From Cytophagaceae bacterium ABcell3 (GTDB lineage: Bacteria > Bacteroidota > Bacteroidia > Cytophagales > Cytophagaceae), in the NCBI GenBank assembly GCA_030913385.1, contig CP133159.1:2564584-2628583 (forward strand): a stretch of 64,000 nucleotides of DNA, in the 5' to 3' direction. Shown here piece by piece: positions 42,714 to 52,158 of this stretch. Made by a program: the position numbers and the translations under genes. Each line of letters opens with the position of its first letter. The first letter of the stretch is position 1. Under the pieces are notes generated by a model. That model had not been told where the DNA came from. It saw nothing but the letters and a program-made list of their open reading frames with translations, and searched no databases.

Positions 42714-45014
42714 ATGTTATCCAACCACAGAAATTTATGGATCGGGTTTTTTCTGGTCATTATAGTTTCTTTTTCCGTTTTAGGTTATTATGGTTTTCGT
42801 CTTTATAGGGAAGCGCCTCCTATTCCTGAGCAGGTTGTAACTACTGATGGGGCGGTTGTTTTTACCAAGGAAGATATTCAGACTGGTCAAAATGTGTGGC
42901 AATCAATAGGAGGACAGGAGGTTGGCAGCATATGGGGGCATGGGGCTTATCAAGCTCCAGATTGGACTGCCGATTGGTTGCATAGAGAAGCAATGTTTAT
43001 ATTGAATAAATGGGCTGTAGGTGCTGGTGCTCCTGATTATGAAAACCTGCCAAAAGAAGAACAGGCTGCGCTTCGATCCCGTCTTGAAGATTTGTTAAGA
43101 GAAAATACTTATGATGCAGCAACAGGAACCTTAACCATATCAGATTTAAGGGCAGAAGCTATTGGTCATGTTGGTTCTTTTTATCAGGGACTTTTTATGG
43201 ATGACCCTGCTCTTGAAAATTACCGAGAGGGTTATGCTATTCCTGAAAACACAATCAAAGATTCTGATAGAATGAATCAGATGAATGCCTTTTTTTTCTG
43301 GGCTTCCTGGGCATGTGTAACCCAGCGACCTGGTCAGGAAATTAGTTATACCCATAATTGGCCGCCTGATGAACTAATTGGCAATAGACCTACCGGGGAG
43401 CTTGTTGTCTGGACAGGTGTGAGTGTTATATTATTGCTTTTTGGCATAGGTTTGCTTGCCTATTATTATGCTGCCCAAAAAGAAGAAGAGTTAGATCATG
43501 AGACCTTTCCGGATAAAGACCCACTGTTAGGTTTAAAGCCTACGCCTTCTATGAAAGCTACACTCAAATACTTTTGGGTTGTGGCTGCCCTGATTGTGAT
43601 TCAGGTATTATTGGGGACTGTTACTGCCCATTATGGTGTTGAAGGTTCTGGGTTTTACGGTTTCCCGCTTGCAGAGTTTTTACCATATTCTCTTACGAGA
43701 ACATATCATGTTCAGCTGGGGATATTTTGGATTGCCACTAGCTGGCTGGCCACAGGGCTTTTCATTGCCCCGGCAGTTTCAGGTCATGAACCCAAATTCC
43801 AAAAAGCAGGGGTGAACTTTTTATTTATTTGTCTTCTGATAATTGTTGCTGGGTCCTTGATAGGGCAGTGGTATGGAGTAATGCAGGAGTTTGGTCATGA
43901 TGCTAATTTTTGGTTTGGTCACCAGGGGTATGAGTATGTTGACCTAGGAAGGTTTTGGCAGATATTCCTTCTGGTGGGACTGTTTTTATGGTTGTTTTTG
44001 ATGGTCAGGGCTATTGCTCCGGCCTTTACAAAAGAAAGAGAAAGCAGGCATATGCTGGCTATGTTCTCTATAAGCTGTGCTGCTATTGCTTTGTTTTATG
44101 GTGCAGGTTTGATGTGGGGGAGAAGTACCAATCTTGCCATTGTAGAGTATTGGAGGTGGTGGGTTGTCCATTTGTGGGTAGAGGGCTTCTTTGAAGTATT
44201 TGCCACTGTTGTTATCGCATTCCTTTTTGTCAGAATGGGACTTCTTCGTGTAAAGATTGCTACAGTTACTGTTTTGTTCTCTACCATAGTTTTTTTATTT
44301 GGAGGCATTATAGGTACGTTTCATCACCTATATTTTACAGGAACACCTACCGGTGTAATGGCTTTTGGAGCAACTTTTAGCGCCTTGGAATGTGTCCCTT
44401 TGATTTTAATAGGTTTTGAAGCCTATCATAATCTAAAACTTAGCCGGGCCACAGAGTGGATAAAAACGTATAAATGGCCTATTTACTGCTTTATTGCTGT
44501 AGCTTTTTGGAATTTTCTAGGTGCCGGTATTTTTGGATTTGTCATTAACCCTCCTATAGCACTTTATTATATGCAGGGGCTGAATACAACTCCTGTACAT
44601 GGGCATACTGCTTTGTTTGGTGTTTATGGTTTTTTGGGAATAGGTCTCATGCTTTTTGTGCTCAAAGGGTTGGCTGCAAAAAATGTTTGGAAAGAAGGAT
44701 CTATACGTTTAGCGTTTTGGTCCATAAATATAGGACTAATGGCCATGGTTTTACTAAGCCTGCTTCCGATTGGTCTTCTTCAGACAATTGCTAGTGTGCG
44801 GCATGGAATGTGGTATGCGCGTAGCCTAGAGTTTATGGAGCAGCCAATTATGGATACCCTCCGCTGGTTGAGGGTTATCGGGGATACTGTTTTTTCAATA
44901 GGTGCCTTGGCTTTGGGGTATTTTGTAATAGGTTTAAAAACAGGATGGACGTTAGAAAAAGAGAAAGACCTTACACAAAACAACTATCCATCCATTAAGG
45001 AGGAGGAAGTATAG
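42714..45014 (+). CDS. norZ: quinol-dependent nitric oxide reductase (qNOR)
   Basis: Single-chain NO reductase that reduces 2 NO to N2O with quinol. It has 766 residues from the ATG at 42714 (MLSNHRNLWIGFFLVIIVSF). An in-frame ATG at 42666 would add 16 residues not seen in the family. The N-terminal extension replacing NorC runs to about 210 (GQNVWQSIGGQEVGSIWGHG, PGQEISYTHNWPPDE). The catalytic core has about twelve helices with heme and iron histidines, for example RTYHVQLGIFW, WWVVHLWVEGFFE and GTFHHLYFTG. It probably detoxifies or respires NO produced by nitrite reduction. It is divergent from nap. Confidence 0.95.
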   Translation: MLSNHRNLWIGFFLVIIVSFSVLGYYGFRLYREAPPIPEQVVTTDGAVVFTKEDIQTGQNVWQSIGGQEVGSIWGHGAYQAPDWTADWLHREAMFILNKWAVGAGAPDYENLPKEEQAALRSRLEDLLRENTYDAATGTLTISDLRAEAIGHVGSFYQGLFMDDPALENYREGYAIPENTIKDSDRMNQMNAFFFWASWACVTQRPGQEISYTHNWPPDELIGNRPTGELVVWTGVSVILLLFGIGLLAYYYAAQKEEELDHETFPDKDPLLGLKPTPSMKATLKYFWVVAALIVIQVLLGTVTAHYGVEGSGFYGFPLAEFLPYSLTRTYHVQLGIFWIATSWLATGLFIAPAVSGHEPKFQKAGVNFLFICLLIIVAGSLIGQWYGVMQEFGHDANFWFGHQGYEYVDLGRFWQIFLLVGLFLWLFLMVRAIAPAFTKERESRHMLAMFSISCAAIALFYGAGLMWGRSTNLAIVEYWRWWVVHLWVEGFFEVFATVVIAFLFVRMGLLRVKIATVTVLFSTIVFLFGGIIGTFHHLYFTGTPTGVMAFGATFSALECVPLILIGFEAYHNLKLSRATEWIKTYKWPIYCFIAVAFWNFLGAGIFGFVINPPIALYYMQGLNTTPVHGHTALFGVYGFLGIGLMLFVLKGLAAKNVWKEGSIRLAFWSINIGLMAMVLLSLLPIGLLQTIASVRHGMWYARSLEFMEQPIMDTLRWLRVIGDTVFSIGALALGYFVIGLKTGWTLEKEKDLTQNNYPSIKEEEV

Positions 45015-45028
45015 GTTTTATAAAAAAC

Positions 45029-45064
45029 TAATATAGCTGTACCAGTTCAGGTACAGCTATATTA
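45029..45064. terminator. bidirectional terminator after norZ
   Basis: TAATATAGCTGTACC and GGTACAGCTATATTA are perfect 15-base complements with a 6-base loop. It lies between convergent norZ and the methyltransferase gene. Confidence 0.85.
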
Positions 45065-45075
45065 TATTCAATTTG

Positions 45076-45855
45076 TCAAGGTTTTATTCCTATAATAGAG
45101 ATTGCTTTCATATTGGGTTCTAGAGCTCTGAACATTTTTCTCATGCTTAAGACCCTGTTTAGTGCACCAGGGGTTCTTAAAGCATTAAAACCTATTTTTA
45201 ATACACCGGTCACTCCTTCATCTTTCACCAGTCTGCCGGTTTCCAGTAAATGCATTGGTGAATAAAGTACCTTTTTAATCTTAAACCCTGCTTTGACGAA
45301 TAATGAAGTCCACTCGTTTAATGTAAGAGGCCTGGCATTTACGTGGATATTTCCAGATATGCCTTTGCTAAGCATATTTTTTTTGTCATCTGATATATCT
45401 TCAGGAACCAAACATATTTCATGGATAGCGTACTTGCCATTTCGTTTTAGCAGTCGATAAGCTTCATTTATAATTTGCTGTTTGTTGCTTTTAGATTGCA
45501 TGGTCAGCATGGCTTCACCAATTACTTTGCTGGCACATGCATCAGGAAGCCCTGTATTGACCGCATTGGCATTAATAAACTGTATATAATTGCCAGGATA
45601 TTTTTTGGAAAGCGTAGTTACAACTTCTTTGTTTTGGTCAATGCCATAGTATCTGTGCAGTTCGCCTGCTAATATTTTATGGGCAGTAGCGCCAATGCCT
45701 GGGGCTAGCTCTACTACCGTATCCTGCCTGCGGATGTTCAGGTGCTTTAATATCAGGTTTGTCAGCTCCACGCCGCCAGGTCTCAGGATTTTTTTCCCGA
45801 GCCTGGCTAGCAACCAATGCCCTGGCATTTTGCTGACTTCATATTTGTCAAACAT
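45076..45855 (-). CDS. class I SAM-dependent methyltransferase
   Basis: A 259-residue methyltransferase. The SAM motif I is VVELAPGIGATAHKIL (about 47-62). The acidic motif II is YGIDQN and the later GKYAIHEICLVPED is typical. The substrate is unknown. It is 5 bases downstream of the RIC/ScdA gene on the same strand, so they are probably cotranscribed. This pairing within an NO-response neighbourhood suggests a role in the same condition. Confidence 0.85.
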   Translation of the reverse strand: MFDKYEVSKMPGHWLLARLGKKILRPGGVELTNLILKHLNIRRQDTVVELAPGIGATAHKILAGELHRYYGIDQNKEVVTTLSKKYPGNYIQFINANAVNTGLPDACASKVIGEAMLTMQSKSNKQQIINEAYRLLKRNGKYAIHEICLVPEDISDDKKNMLSKGISGNIHVNARPLTLNEWTSLFVKAGFKIKKVLYSPMHLLETGRLVKDEGVTGVLKIGFNALRTPGALNRVLSMRKMFRALEPNMKAISIIGIKP

Positions 45856-45860
45856 ACTTG

Positions 45861-46586
45861 TTATCCATTAAGTCTTTTCTCCATGTCAATGGCTTGAGGG
45901 AACAATATGTTGTTTTCTAAATGAATATGCAAATGGAGATCGTCTTCAAATTCCTTGATTAAGGCCAGTGTAACTCTATAGGTATTGCAGCCGTCTGCCG
46001 GTGGTGTATAGTTATTGCTTAACTCCGCAATTTTACGAAATCGTTCTCCTTCAGCATCATGTTCATGCATCATCATCTGAACCGGATTTTCTACTGTGCC
46101 GAAATGTGGAGCGGAAAGTGGTGTGCCGGATACTTCTGCTTCTACCATTTTTCTTACAAATGGAAAAAGAATAAACTCTTCTTTTTTCATATGTGCTGTC
46201 AAATCTCCTGCTGATTGGTTGAACAAATCGTAGATTTCAAACAATTCGGGATGCTGTTTCCCATGTACTGATGAAAGCTTCTTAAGGTACTGTTGAATTA
46301 CAGGAATTTTTTCAGCAACATAGCGGTGATGCTTTTTTTCTATATAGTCTGCGAGTAAATCTAGAGGCCATGATTTATAATCTGAGTTTGAGCTTTCTTT
46401 CTCTAGCGTAACTTTGTTTAGGTCAGTTAACAGTTTTTCATGACTTAGGTTGTTTTTCTCACAAACCTCTGAAATAGTCCTGTTGCCTTTGCAGCAAAAA
46501 TCCACTCCGAATTTTTCAAATACTGCTGCAGTTCTATAATCATCTGCTACTATTTGGCCTATTGTTTTTTCCTCAGTGATGTTCAT
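45861..46586 (-). CDS. RIC/ScdA/YtfE di-iron repair protein
   Basis: Repair of iron-sulfur clusters damaged by NO or peroxide. It has 241 residues from the ATG at 46586 (MNITEEKTIGQIVADDYRTA). A TTG 19 codons upstream is unlikely. The N-terminal ScdA domain has FEKFGVDFCCKGNRTI (about 24-39). The hemerythrin-like part supplies His and Glu ligands in EKKHHRYVAEKIPV, LTAHMKKEEFILFPF, MMHEHDAEGERF and LHLHIHLENNILFPQ. The family is typically induced by NO. It leads the two-gene unit with the methyltransferase. Confidence 0.92.
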   Translation of the reverse strand: MNITEEKTIGQIVADDYRTAAVFEKFGVDFCCKGNRTISEVCEKNNLSHEKLLTDLNKVTLEKESSNSDYKSWPLDLLADYIEKKHHRYVAEKIPVIQQYLKKLSSVHGKQHPELFEIYDLFNQSAGDLTAHMKKEEFILFPFVRKMVEAEVSGTPLSAPHFGTVENPVQMMMHEHDAEGERFRKIAELSNNYTPPADGCNTYRVTLALIKEFEDDLHLHIHLENNILFPQAIDMEKRLNG

Positions 46587-46684
46587 ATATTTTTTATTTA
46601 AGTGCAATATGTTGACAAGTTTCTTTTTATCTTTAATGATCAAACACGGGTATTATCTCTCAATGTTCCTTTATCTATGCTATT

Positions 46685-46698
46685 ATGATTTATGTCAA
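46685..46698. promoter_or_regulatory. FNR/CRP-like half-perfect dyad upstream of RIC
   Basis: ATGAT-TTAT-GTCAA resembles the site at 42441 with a G for A in the right half. It is 98 bases upstream of the RIC start. Similar sites before nap/norZ and RIC hint at a shared regulator. Confidence 0.4.
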
Positions 46699-46960
46699 TT
46701 TTTTTCGAGAAATTATTGGTGTACTGTAGTTTGATCGGTGCTTTTTTCTTGGTTTACAATGAAGTGGTAAAGGTAAATACTCTTCAATACATAATTTCTG
46801 ATGATTGTCACTTCTAATTCTAATAAGTATCATCTTTATTTTTTGGGTACTACTGTTGTTATTTGGACTGATACCGCCTTCTGATTATTTCAGTCTCTTT
46901 TTCGTCCAGTTTTAATTTAGGTCTACTTTTGAAACAATCGAGAATAGAACTACGTTGAAT

Positions 46961-46988
46961 AAATAAAAGTATTTAAATACTTTTATTT
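46961..46988. promoter_or_regulatory. perfect 28-bp palindrome, probable operator
   Basis: The half AAATAAAAGTATTT is followed at once by its exact reverse complement. The core GTATTTAAATAC resembles Rrf2/NsrR-type operators (ATTT-AAAT). It covers the expected -33 region of the promoter whose -7 box is at 47003, so a bound repressor would block transcription of the hemerythrin-fusion gene. The Rrf2 regulator encoded at 48000 is the obvious candidate. Confidence 0.65.
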
Positions 46989-47002
46989 GCGTTTAAATAT
47001 TC

Positions 47003-47010
47003 TAACTTTG
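47003..47010 (+). promoter_or_regulatory. -7 box for the hemerythrin-fusion gene
   Basis: TAACTTTG is an exact TAnnTTTG match, 26 bases before the ATG. The -33 position falls within the palindrome at 46961-46988. Confidence 0.6.
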
Positions 47011-47036
47011 TATTACAACCAATAAAACCTACAACT

Positions 47037-47906
47037 ATGAAAAGTATATTAAAACCAGTAATAAAGCAGAAGCGATCCAGAAACGTAAAAAAAATAGGGG
47101 CAATAGCTGCTAAGAAACGAGATTCTTTTGAAACTGTGACCGAAGCTGTAAACTATTTGGTAAAGAAAGGCTATACCTATGACTTCAATATAGTGGCAGG
47201 GCAGGATTGTCTTGTTTGTCAGAAAAAACAGCTTCGGTTGCCTTCTGATGATTTTCAGATTGATGGTTTTTACCGCTTTGAGGGGGTATCTGATCCCGGC
47301 GATGCGATGATTGTTTTTGCAGTATCTTCCACTAAATTTGGAGTGAAGGGAATAGTAGTAAATGCCTATGGGATGTACGCAGATGCAGCCTCTTCTGAAA
47401 TAGTGGAGAAATTAATAAAGAAAGCGAAAGAAAAACAAATAAAGAAAGACCCGATAAAGCGGCACCAAGGGTTGATTCATTTGTCACGCGACCATCACTT
47501 CGGGCTACTGCTTGTATGGAAAATAAGGCAAGGCCTTAAAAACAAAACTGAAATTAACCGAATAATTGATTATATTTTTTATGTATATAATGAAGACTTG
47601 AAGGAGCATTTTGAAGAAGAAGAATTTATTTTTTATAAATATTTTCAAAATGATGAATTATGTGGAAAAGCGGTAAAGGATCACGAACAGATTCACCAAC
47701 AAATTACAGCATTAAGTACTGAAGATCCCAGCAGTTTATATGACTTTGCAAAATTATTAGAAGATCATATAAGGTTTGAGGAAAGAATACTTTTCAATCA
47801 TATTCAGCAAAAACTTTCAGAGAAAGAATTGTTGTGTATAGAAAAGGCTGAAGAAAAAAAGAGAACATTGGATGATGCCTGGCCTGACCATTTCTGGTCT
47901 TATTGA
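47037..47906 (+). CDS. fusion of a small PRPP-synthetase-annotated domain with hemerythrin
   Basis: A 289-residue two-part protein. Residues about 28-125 match a short Bacteroidota protein family often labelled phosphoribosylpyrophosphate synthetase: TVTEAVNYLVKKGYTYDFN, CLVCQKKQLRLPSDDFQIDG, YRFEGVSDPGDAMIVFAVSS and GVKGIVVNAYGMYAD. It lacks a PRPP synthase active site, so that label is doubtful. Residues about 140-270 are a hemerythrin HHE domain with ligand motifs HLSRDHHFG, LKEHFEEEEFIF, KDHEQIHQQI and LEDHIRFEERIL. A role in O2/NO binding or iron repair is likely. The first 25 residues are very basic. Confidence 0.8.
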   Translation: MKSILKPVIKQKRSRNVKKIGAIAAKKRDSFETVTEAVNYLVKKGYTYDFNIVAGQDCLVCQKKQLRLPSDDFQIDGFYRFEGVSDPGDAMIVFAVSSTKFGVKGIVVNAYGMYADAASSEIVEKLIKKAKEKQIKKDPIKRHQGLIHLSRDHHFGLLLVWKIRQGLKNKTEINRIIDYIFYVYNEDLKEHFEEEEFIFYKYFQNDELCGKAVKDHEQIHQQITALSTEDPSSLYDFAKLLEDHIRFEERILFNHIQQKLSEKELLCIEKAEEKKRTLDDAWPDHFWSY

Positions 47907-47999
47907 AAAACAGGATTTATATCAAAAGTAAATTCCATTGCACGAAATTCATGTCACTCTAGAATTCTTTATGGATATATATCTTTATAACTTAATATT

Positions 48000-48431
48000 A
48001 TGTTGAGTATCACATGTAAAGTAGCTATTAAGGCAGTAATATTTATCGGTTTCCGATATATGTCCGAAAGAAAATCAGGCATTAAGGAAATAGCTGGTTT
48101 TATTAATGAAAGTGAACATACGGTAGGAAAGACCCTGCAAAAGCTCGTCAAGGATGATGTAGTTAAAAGTGCCAAAGGACCTGGGGGCGGTTTTTATATT
48201 ACGCCAGAACAGAAAGAACAGCCCATTTCCAAAATTATTGAAGCTGTTGATGGCAAAGAGGTTTTTAACAGTTGCGGTCTAGGGTTGAGTCGGTGTTCTG
48301 ACGAGCATCCTTGCCCTATACATAAATTTTACAAGCCAATCAGGGATATGTACAGGAGTGTCTGTCATGAAAAGAAAATAGGAGATCTTGATGAATCTGT
48401 TTTTAAAGGGGTTGCATACCTTTCCGATTAG
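48000..48431 (+). CDS. Rrf2-family transcriptional regulator (possible NsrR-type FeS sensor)
   Basis: A 143-residue Rrf2 regulator. The winged helix-turn-helix is GIKEIAGFINESEHTVGKTL (about 27-46) and KGPGGGFYITPEQ (about 59-71). Cysteines in SCGLGLSRCSDEHPCP (C-x6-C-x5-C) match the cluster-binding loop of IscR/NsrR relatives. Such proteins sense NO or iron-sulfur status. It follows the hemerythrin fusion by 93 bases on the same strand, in a neighbourhood of NO genes, so an NO-responsive repressor is likely. It ends at a hairpin shared with a convergent gene. Confidence 0.88.
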   Translation: MLSITCKVAIKAVIFIGFRYMSERKSGIKEIAGFINESEHTVGKTLQKLVKDDVVKSAKGPGGGFYITPEQKEQPISKIIEAVDGKEVFNSCGLGLSRCSDEHPCPIHKFYKPIRDMYRSVCHEKKIGDLDESVFKGVAYLSD

Positions 48432-48445
48432 TAATTGAGCAGTGT

Positions 48446-48476
48446 CCGGAAAAGTATCATGTTAGAACTTTTCCGG
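48446..48476. terminator. hairpin terminator between rrf2 and the membrane protein gene
   Basis: CCGGAAAAGT pairs exactly with ACTTTTCCGG around an 11-base loop. It is convergent, with weak T tracts. Confidence 0.7.
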
Positions 48477-48491
48477 TGCACTTTTCAATAA

Positions 48492-48764
48492 TTATTCATA
48501 TTTGTTTTCCTGATCCTTTTCATGCTTTGTTCTTTTTTCTGGCAAATATTTTATAAGCCAAAGAGCTATCAGAAAAAGGACTAAGGAGCCAATAAAAGCA
48601 GCAGCTGCAATATCTGGATGACCTTCCAGGGCATTGTTCAGTGCCACATACAGTAGCCATATCTGAATGCTTATGATACCAATCAATGATACAATAATAC
48701 CAAGTAAAAGATTACTAGCTTTATTAGGGTGCGCCTGGTTTTGAAAGTTGGTATACTTTGCCAT
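48492..48764 (-). CDS. small two-helix membrane protein of the second nitrate-type operon
   Basis: A 90-residue protein with two hydrophobic helices (about 19-42 and 52-70) and charged ends (EKRTKHEKDQENKYE). I do not recognise it. It is the last gene of a five-gene minus-strand operon: 3 bases separate it from the Rieske gene. It is probably an accessory membrane subunit or assembly factor of the complex. Confidence 0.65.
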   Translation of the reverse strand: MAKYTNFQNQAHPNKASNLLLGIIVSLIGIISIQIWLLYVALNNALEGHPDIAAAAFIGSLVLFLIALWLIKYLPEKRTKHEKDQENKYE

Positions 48765-48767
48765 TAC

Positions 48768-49298
48768 TTAACTATTGTTTTCATGTTCTGAAAAATGTGA
48801 AACAAATACTTTTTCGTCCCTTATGGTTACTTTCAACTGAGGCAATGCACGAGGGGGAGGGCCTTGAATTACGTCTCCTGTTTCAGCATTGAACCATCCG
48901 TTATGGCATGGACACTGTATCTGATTTCTTTCTTTTACATATCTGACAGCACAAGCAAGGTGTGTGCATTTTTGATCAAAAGCCCTCCATTGACCATCTT
49001 CTAGATGTACAAGGATGTATGGGATTTCTCTAGTACCTCTTACGCCAGTCAAGGAAAATTCAATCATTTCACCAGCAGGGACATCCTGTACATTGCATAC
49101 GAAATGATCTTTTACCGGCTCTTTACCATTGACAAAATAGTTGGCAAGAATAAATCCATTTCCTGCAGCAAATCCGCCTGATAGCAGACATAGGAATTTT
49201 GCAAACTCCCTACGCGTTATTTTTGTGGCATCATCTTGCCTTATGGGAAAATCCCTTTTCCAATGAGGCTCTTTCTTTTCTTTTGGTTTATAAGCCAT
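48768..49298 (-). CDS. Rieske [2Fe-2S] protein with Tat-type signal anchor
   Basis: A 176-residue Rieske protein. Cluster ligands are CTHLAC and CPCHNGWF (about 110-145). A long N-terminal region leads to TRREFAKFLCLLSGGFAAG (about 27-45), a twin-arginine signal-anchor as in cytochrome bc1 Rieske proteins, placing the cluster outside the cytoplasm. It lies 16 bases after the ferredoxin gene, so it is part of the molybdoenzyme operon, not of a bc1 complex (no cytochrome b/c1 genes nearby). Confidence 0.9.
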   Translation of the reverse strand: MAYKPKEKKEPHWKRDFPIRQDDATKITRREFAKFLCLLSGGFAAGNGFILANYFVNGKEPVKDHFVCNVQDVPAGEMIEFSLTGVRGTREIPYILVHLEDGQWRAFDQKCTHLACAVRYVKERNQIQCPCHNGWFNAETGDVIQGPPPRALPQLKVTIRDEKVFVSHFSEHENNS

Positions 49299-49314
49299 AT
49301 GGTTTTTCTTTTGC

Positions 49315-49890
49315 TTAATATACCCTTATTTCTTTGGTGCCTTTTGGCATCATTACGTTCACTTTTGTGTTGACAGTTTGTTTTCCAAATTTAAATGTCC
49401 TTACAGGGTCACTTTGAGGTCTTTTTTTTCGGATTTCTTCCTTTGTTCCATAAAAAAGAGCACCACTTGGGCATACAGTTGCGCACATAGGCTTTTTGCC
49501 TACGCTTGTGCGGTCATAACAAAGATTGCACTTCATCATCAACTCTGCGCTTTCCATTTTTTTAGGTACGCCAAAAGGGCAGGCAAGGACACAATTGCTA
49601 CACCCAATGCACCTGGCTGTATTTGCAGAGTGTACCACATCATTGCTATCTTTTGTTATAGCGTCGGCAGGGCAAACATTGGCACAGGCCGGATCTTCAC
49701 AGTGCATACAGACCTGAACAGTTGTTTGTACGGTATGTGCCCGGTCTACATAGTTGACGTGGATCATTGACTCTTGGCCATTGGTTTCACATTCAGCACA
49801 AGCTGTTTCACACGCATGACAACCTATGCACCTTTGCATGTCCACAAAAAATTCGAGTTCAGAATTAAAGTTTTCTTTTGGTTCTGCCAT
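49315..49890 (-). CDS. four-cluster ferredoxin subunit (NrfC/NarH/DmsB-like)
   Basis: A 191-residue electron carrier with sixteen ligand cysteines in four groups: [11 protein letters not shown]...[27 protein letters not shown] and CNLCYDRT...CATVCP. It has no signal peptide, so it should be cytoplasmic or on the inner face of the membrane. It sits 36 bases after the catalytic subunit gene and should carry electrons from the membrane subunits to the molybdenum site. Confidence 0.92.
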   Translation of the reverse strand: MAEPKENFNSELEFFVDMQRCIGCHACETACAECETNGQESMIHVNYVDRAHTVQTTVQVCMHCEDPACANVCPADAITKDSNDVVHSANTARCIGCSNCVLACPFGVPKKMESAELMMKCNLCYDRTSVGKKPMCATVCPSGALFYGTKEEIRKKRPQSDPVRTFKFGKQTVNTKVNVMMPKGTKEIRVY

Positions 49891-49926
49891 ATATTTCTCT
49901 TTGTTAAAAATACTTATGAATTAATG

Positions 49927-52143
49927 TTAAGCGCTCTGATATGCTTTTGATTCTTTAGATGGGGGAGCTGTTTTCTGGAGTGGAACCAGTTCGCAAGCAC
50001 AAACTTTAAATTCCGGGATTTTTGAAGTTGGATCCAGTGCGCTGTTTGTGAGTTGGTTAGCCGATTTTTTACCTCCCCAGTGATAAGGTATAAATACTGT
50101 GTCAGGCCGTATAGTGGTAACAACTTGAGCCGGAAACTCTGCTTCTCCTCTACGGGTAACAACTTTGACCATTTCTCTGTCTTTTATTCCGTATTTAGTA
50201 GCCATATCGGGGTGGATTTCCAATAGCGGTTCTGGGTAAAAGTCTTGTAGTTTTCCTATACGCCTTGTTTGTGTACCGCTTAGGTATTGACTGACGACTC
50301 TGCCAGTGGTAAGAATAACTGGATATTCTTCATCAGGTACCTCTGCGGATGGGCGGAATTTGGCAGCGTTGAAATGTGCTTTGCCATCTGGTGTAGCAAA
50401 TTTTCTGTCTTCCCACAAACGGGGGGTGCCTGGATGGTCTAGAGATGGACAAGGCCAGAAGACTCCAAAGTTTTCTTCTATTTTTTTATAAGTAATTCCA
50501 TAGTAGTCTGCGGTCCCGCCTTTCGATGCAACCCTCAATTCGTTAAAAATGGCTTCGCTGTTTTCAAAAGCAAATTTATCTCCGGCACCAAGTCTTTTTG
50601 CCAGCTCCATCAAAATAGAGCTATCTGTTCGTGCATTGCCTGGAGGGGTTACAGCAGCATTTATTTTTACAACTCGTCCTTCGGCAGTGGTTCCGGTTCC
50701 CTCTTCTTCTTCGTGGAGGGATCCTGCCAGCACAATATCAGCATGTCTTGCGGTTTCGTTCAAAAAGAAGTCAATGGCAATATAGTATTCAAGTTTTTCA
50801 AGAGCTTCTCTTACATAGTTGTTGTCTGGCAAGGAAACCAGGGGGTTAAAGCATATGGTGATCAGTCCCTTAATTTCACCTCTGTGTATGGCTTCTATAA
50901 TCTCAAAAGCTGATAAGCCCTTGCCTGGCATATCTTTTTCTTCAATCCCCCAAACATCAGCTATATATTTCCGGTGTTCTGGGTTTGTAATATCTCTGTT
51001 TCCGGGCAATTGGTCACATTTATGCCCATGCTCTCGTCCTCCTTGGCCGTTTCCTTGCCCGGTAATAGTTCCATATCCACAATAAGGTTTACCTATACGC
51101 CCTGTAGCAAGTACTAGGTTAATACAGCTCACCACATTGTCCACCCCTTTGGTGTGGTGTTCAATGCCCCGTGCATGCATAAGGAAACTCGTTTTTGCTC
51201 TTCCCCATAGTTCTGCTGCTTGTTTGATGTTTTCAGCAGGCACGCCTGTTATTTCTTCTGCCCATTCCAGGGTATAATCCTTTACAGCTTCTATAGATTC
51301 CTCAAAACCGCTGGTATGGTTTTCTATAAACTCATGGTCCAGCATATCATTTTTTACCAGATAGTTTAACATAGCCCCGTAAAGTGCGGAGTCTGTACCT
51401 GGTCTTACCGCAAGGTGCAGTTCTGCTGTGCGGGTAACTGGAGTAACCCTAGGGTCAACCACAATGAGTTTGGCTCCGTTGTCACGTGCTTCCCATATGT
51501 AATGTATTAGTGTTGGAAAAGTTTCGCTGACATTGGCGCCACATATCATAATAACCTCAGCATGTTTCAGATCTTCCCAGCTGTTGGAAGTTCTGTCGAG
51601 ACCAAATGCCTTTTTGTTTCCGGCGCCTGCGCTTACCATACATAGCCGTCCATTATAATCCAGGTTTGCTGTCTTCAGGGCAACTCTGGCAAATTTCCCT
51701 ACCATGTAGCTCTTTTCATTGCTCAGCGATACACCTGAAAGCACAGCCATTGCATCGTTCCCATAGGTCTTCTGGATTCGTTTTATTTCTGATACGGATT
51801 TGGTATATGCAGTTTCCCAGTCTATATTTCTGAAACCTTCACCTTCTGCCCGTTCTATAGGGCTTAGCAACCTGTCCGGGTGGTTATTCTGGAGATATCT
51901 GGCTACTCCTTTGGGGCACATTCTTCCTTCATTGAAGGGAAACTCCATCCAAGGTTCAAAACCTACTACAGCATTGTCTTTAACTTTAAGTTGTACACCA
52001 CACTGCATTCCACAAAAGCAGCAGTGTGTCTTTACAAGTTTGTCAGGTTCAGCATGTCCATGAAAGCCTTGTTGTGGGGCATAGGCTTTGTGAGGGCCAT
52101 ACTTTTCTATGATATCATTTACAGAGGTGGGTAACTTTGCCAT
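49927..52143 (-). CDS. molybdopterin oxidoreductase, Nas/NarB-like (putative nitrate reductase)
   Basis: A 738-residue bis-MGD enzyme. The FeS site is [12 protein letters not shown] with the fourth Cys in RMCPKG. The likely Mo ligand is the Cys in [18 protein letters not shown], as in Nap/Nas enzymes rather than the Asp of NarG. There is no Tat signal, so it works in or facing the cytoplasm. The C-terminal domain has [19 protein letters not shown]. Its operon partners and the nearby NarK transporters make nitrate the best substrate guess. Formate or another oxyanion cannot be excluded from sequence alone. Confidence 0.82.
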   Translation of the reverse strand: MAKLPTSVNDIIEKYGPHKAYAPQQGFHGHAEPDKLVKTHCCFCGMQCGVQLKVKDNAVVGFEPWMEFPFNEGRMCPKGVARYLQNNHPDRLLSPIERAEGEGFRNIDWETAYTKSVSEIKRIQKTYGNDAMAVLSGVSLSNEKSYMVGKFARVALKTANLDYNGRLCMVSAGAGNKKAFGLDRTSNSWEDLKHAEVIMICGANVSETFPTLIHYIWEARDNGAKLIVVDPRVTPVTRTAELHLAVRPGTDSALYGAMLNYLVKNDMLDHEFIENHTSGFEESIEAVKDYTLEWAEEITGVPAENIKQAAELWGRAKTSFLMHARGIEHHTKGVDNVVSCINLVLATGRIGKPYCGYGTITGQGNGQGGREHGHKCDQLPGNRDITNPEHRKYIADVWGIEEKDMPGKGLSAFEIIEAIHRGEIKGLITICFNPLVSLPDNNYVREALEKLEYYIAIDFFLNETARHADIVLAGSLHEEEEGTGTTAEGRVVKINAAVTPPGNARTDSSILMELAKRLGAGDKFAFENSEAIFNELRVASKGGTADYYGITYKKIEENFGVFWPCPSLDHPGTPRLWEDRKFATPDGKAHFNAAKFRPSAEVPDEEYPVILTTGRVVSQYLSGTQTRRIGKLQDFYPEPLLEIHPDMATKYGIKDREMVKVVTRRGEAEFPAQVVTTIRPDTVFIPYHWGGKKSANQLTNSALDPTSKIPEFKVCACELVPLQKTAPPSKESKAYQSA

Positions 52144-52158
52144 AAAAAACTATATATA

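Larger units (their letters stand above)
46587..47036. other. control region between RIC and the hemerythrin-fusion gene
   Basis: 450 bases without a gene. It contains an FNR-like dyad (46685-46698), a perfect 28-bp palindrome (46961-46988) and a -7 box (47003-47010). I see no supported small frame. Confidence 0.6.
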
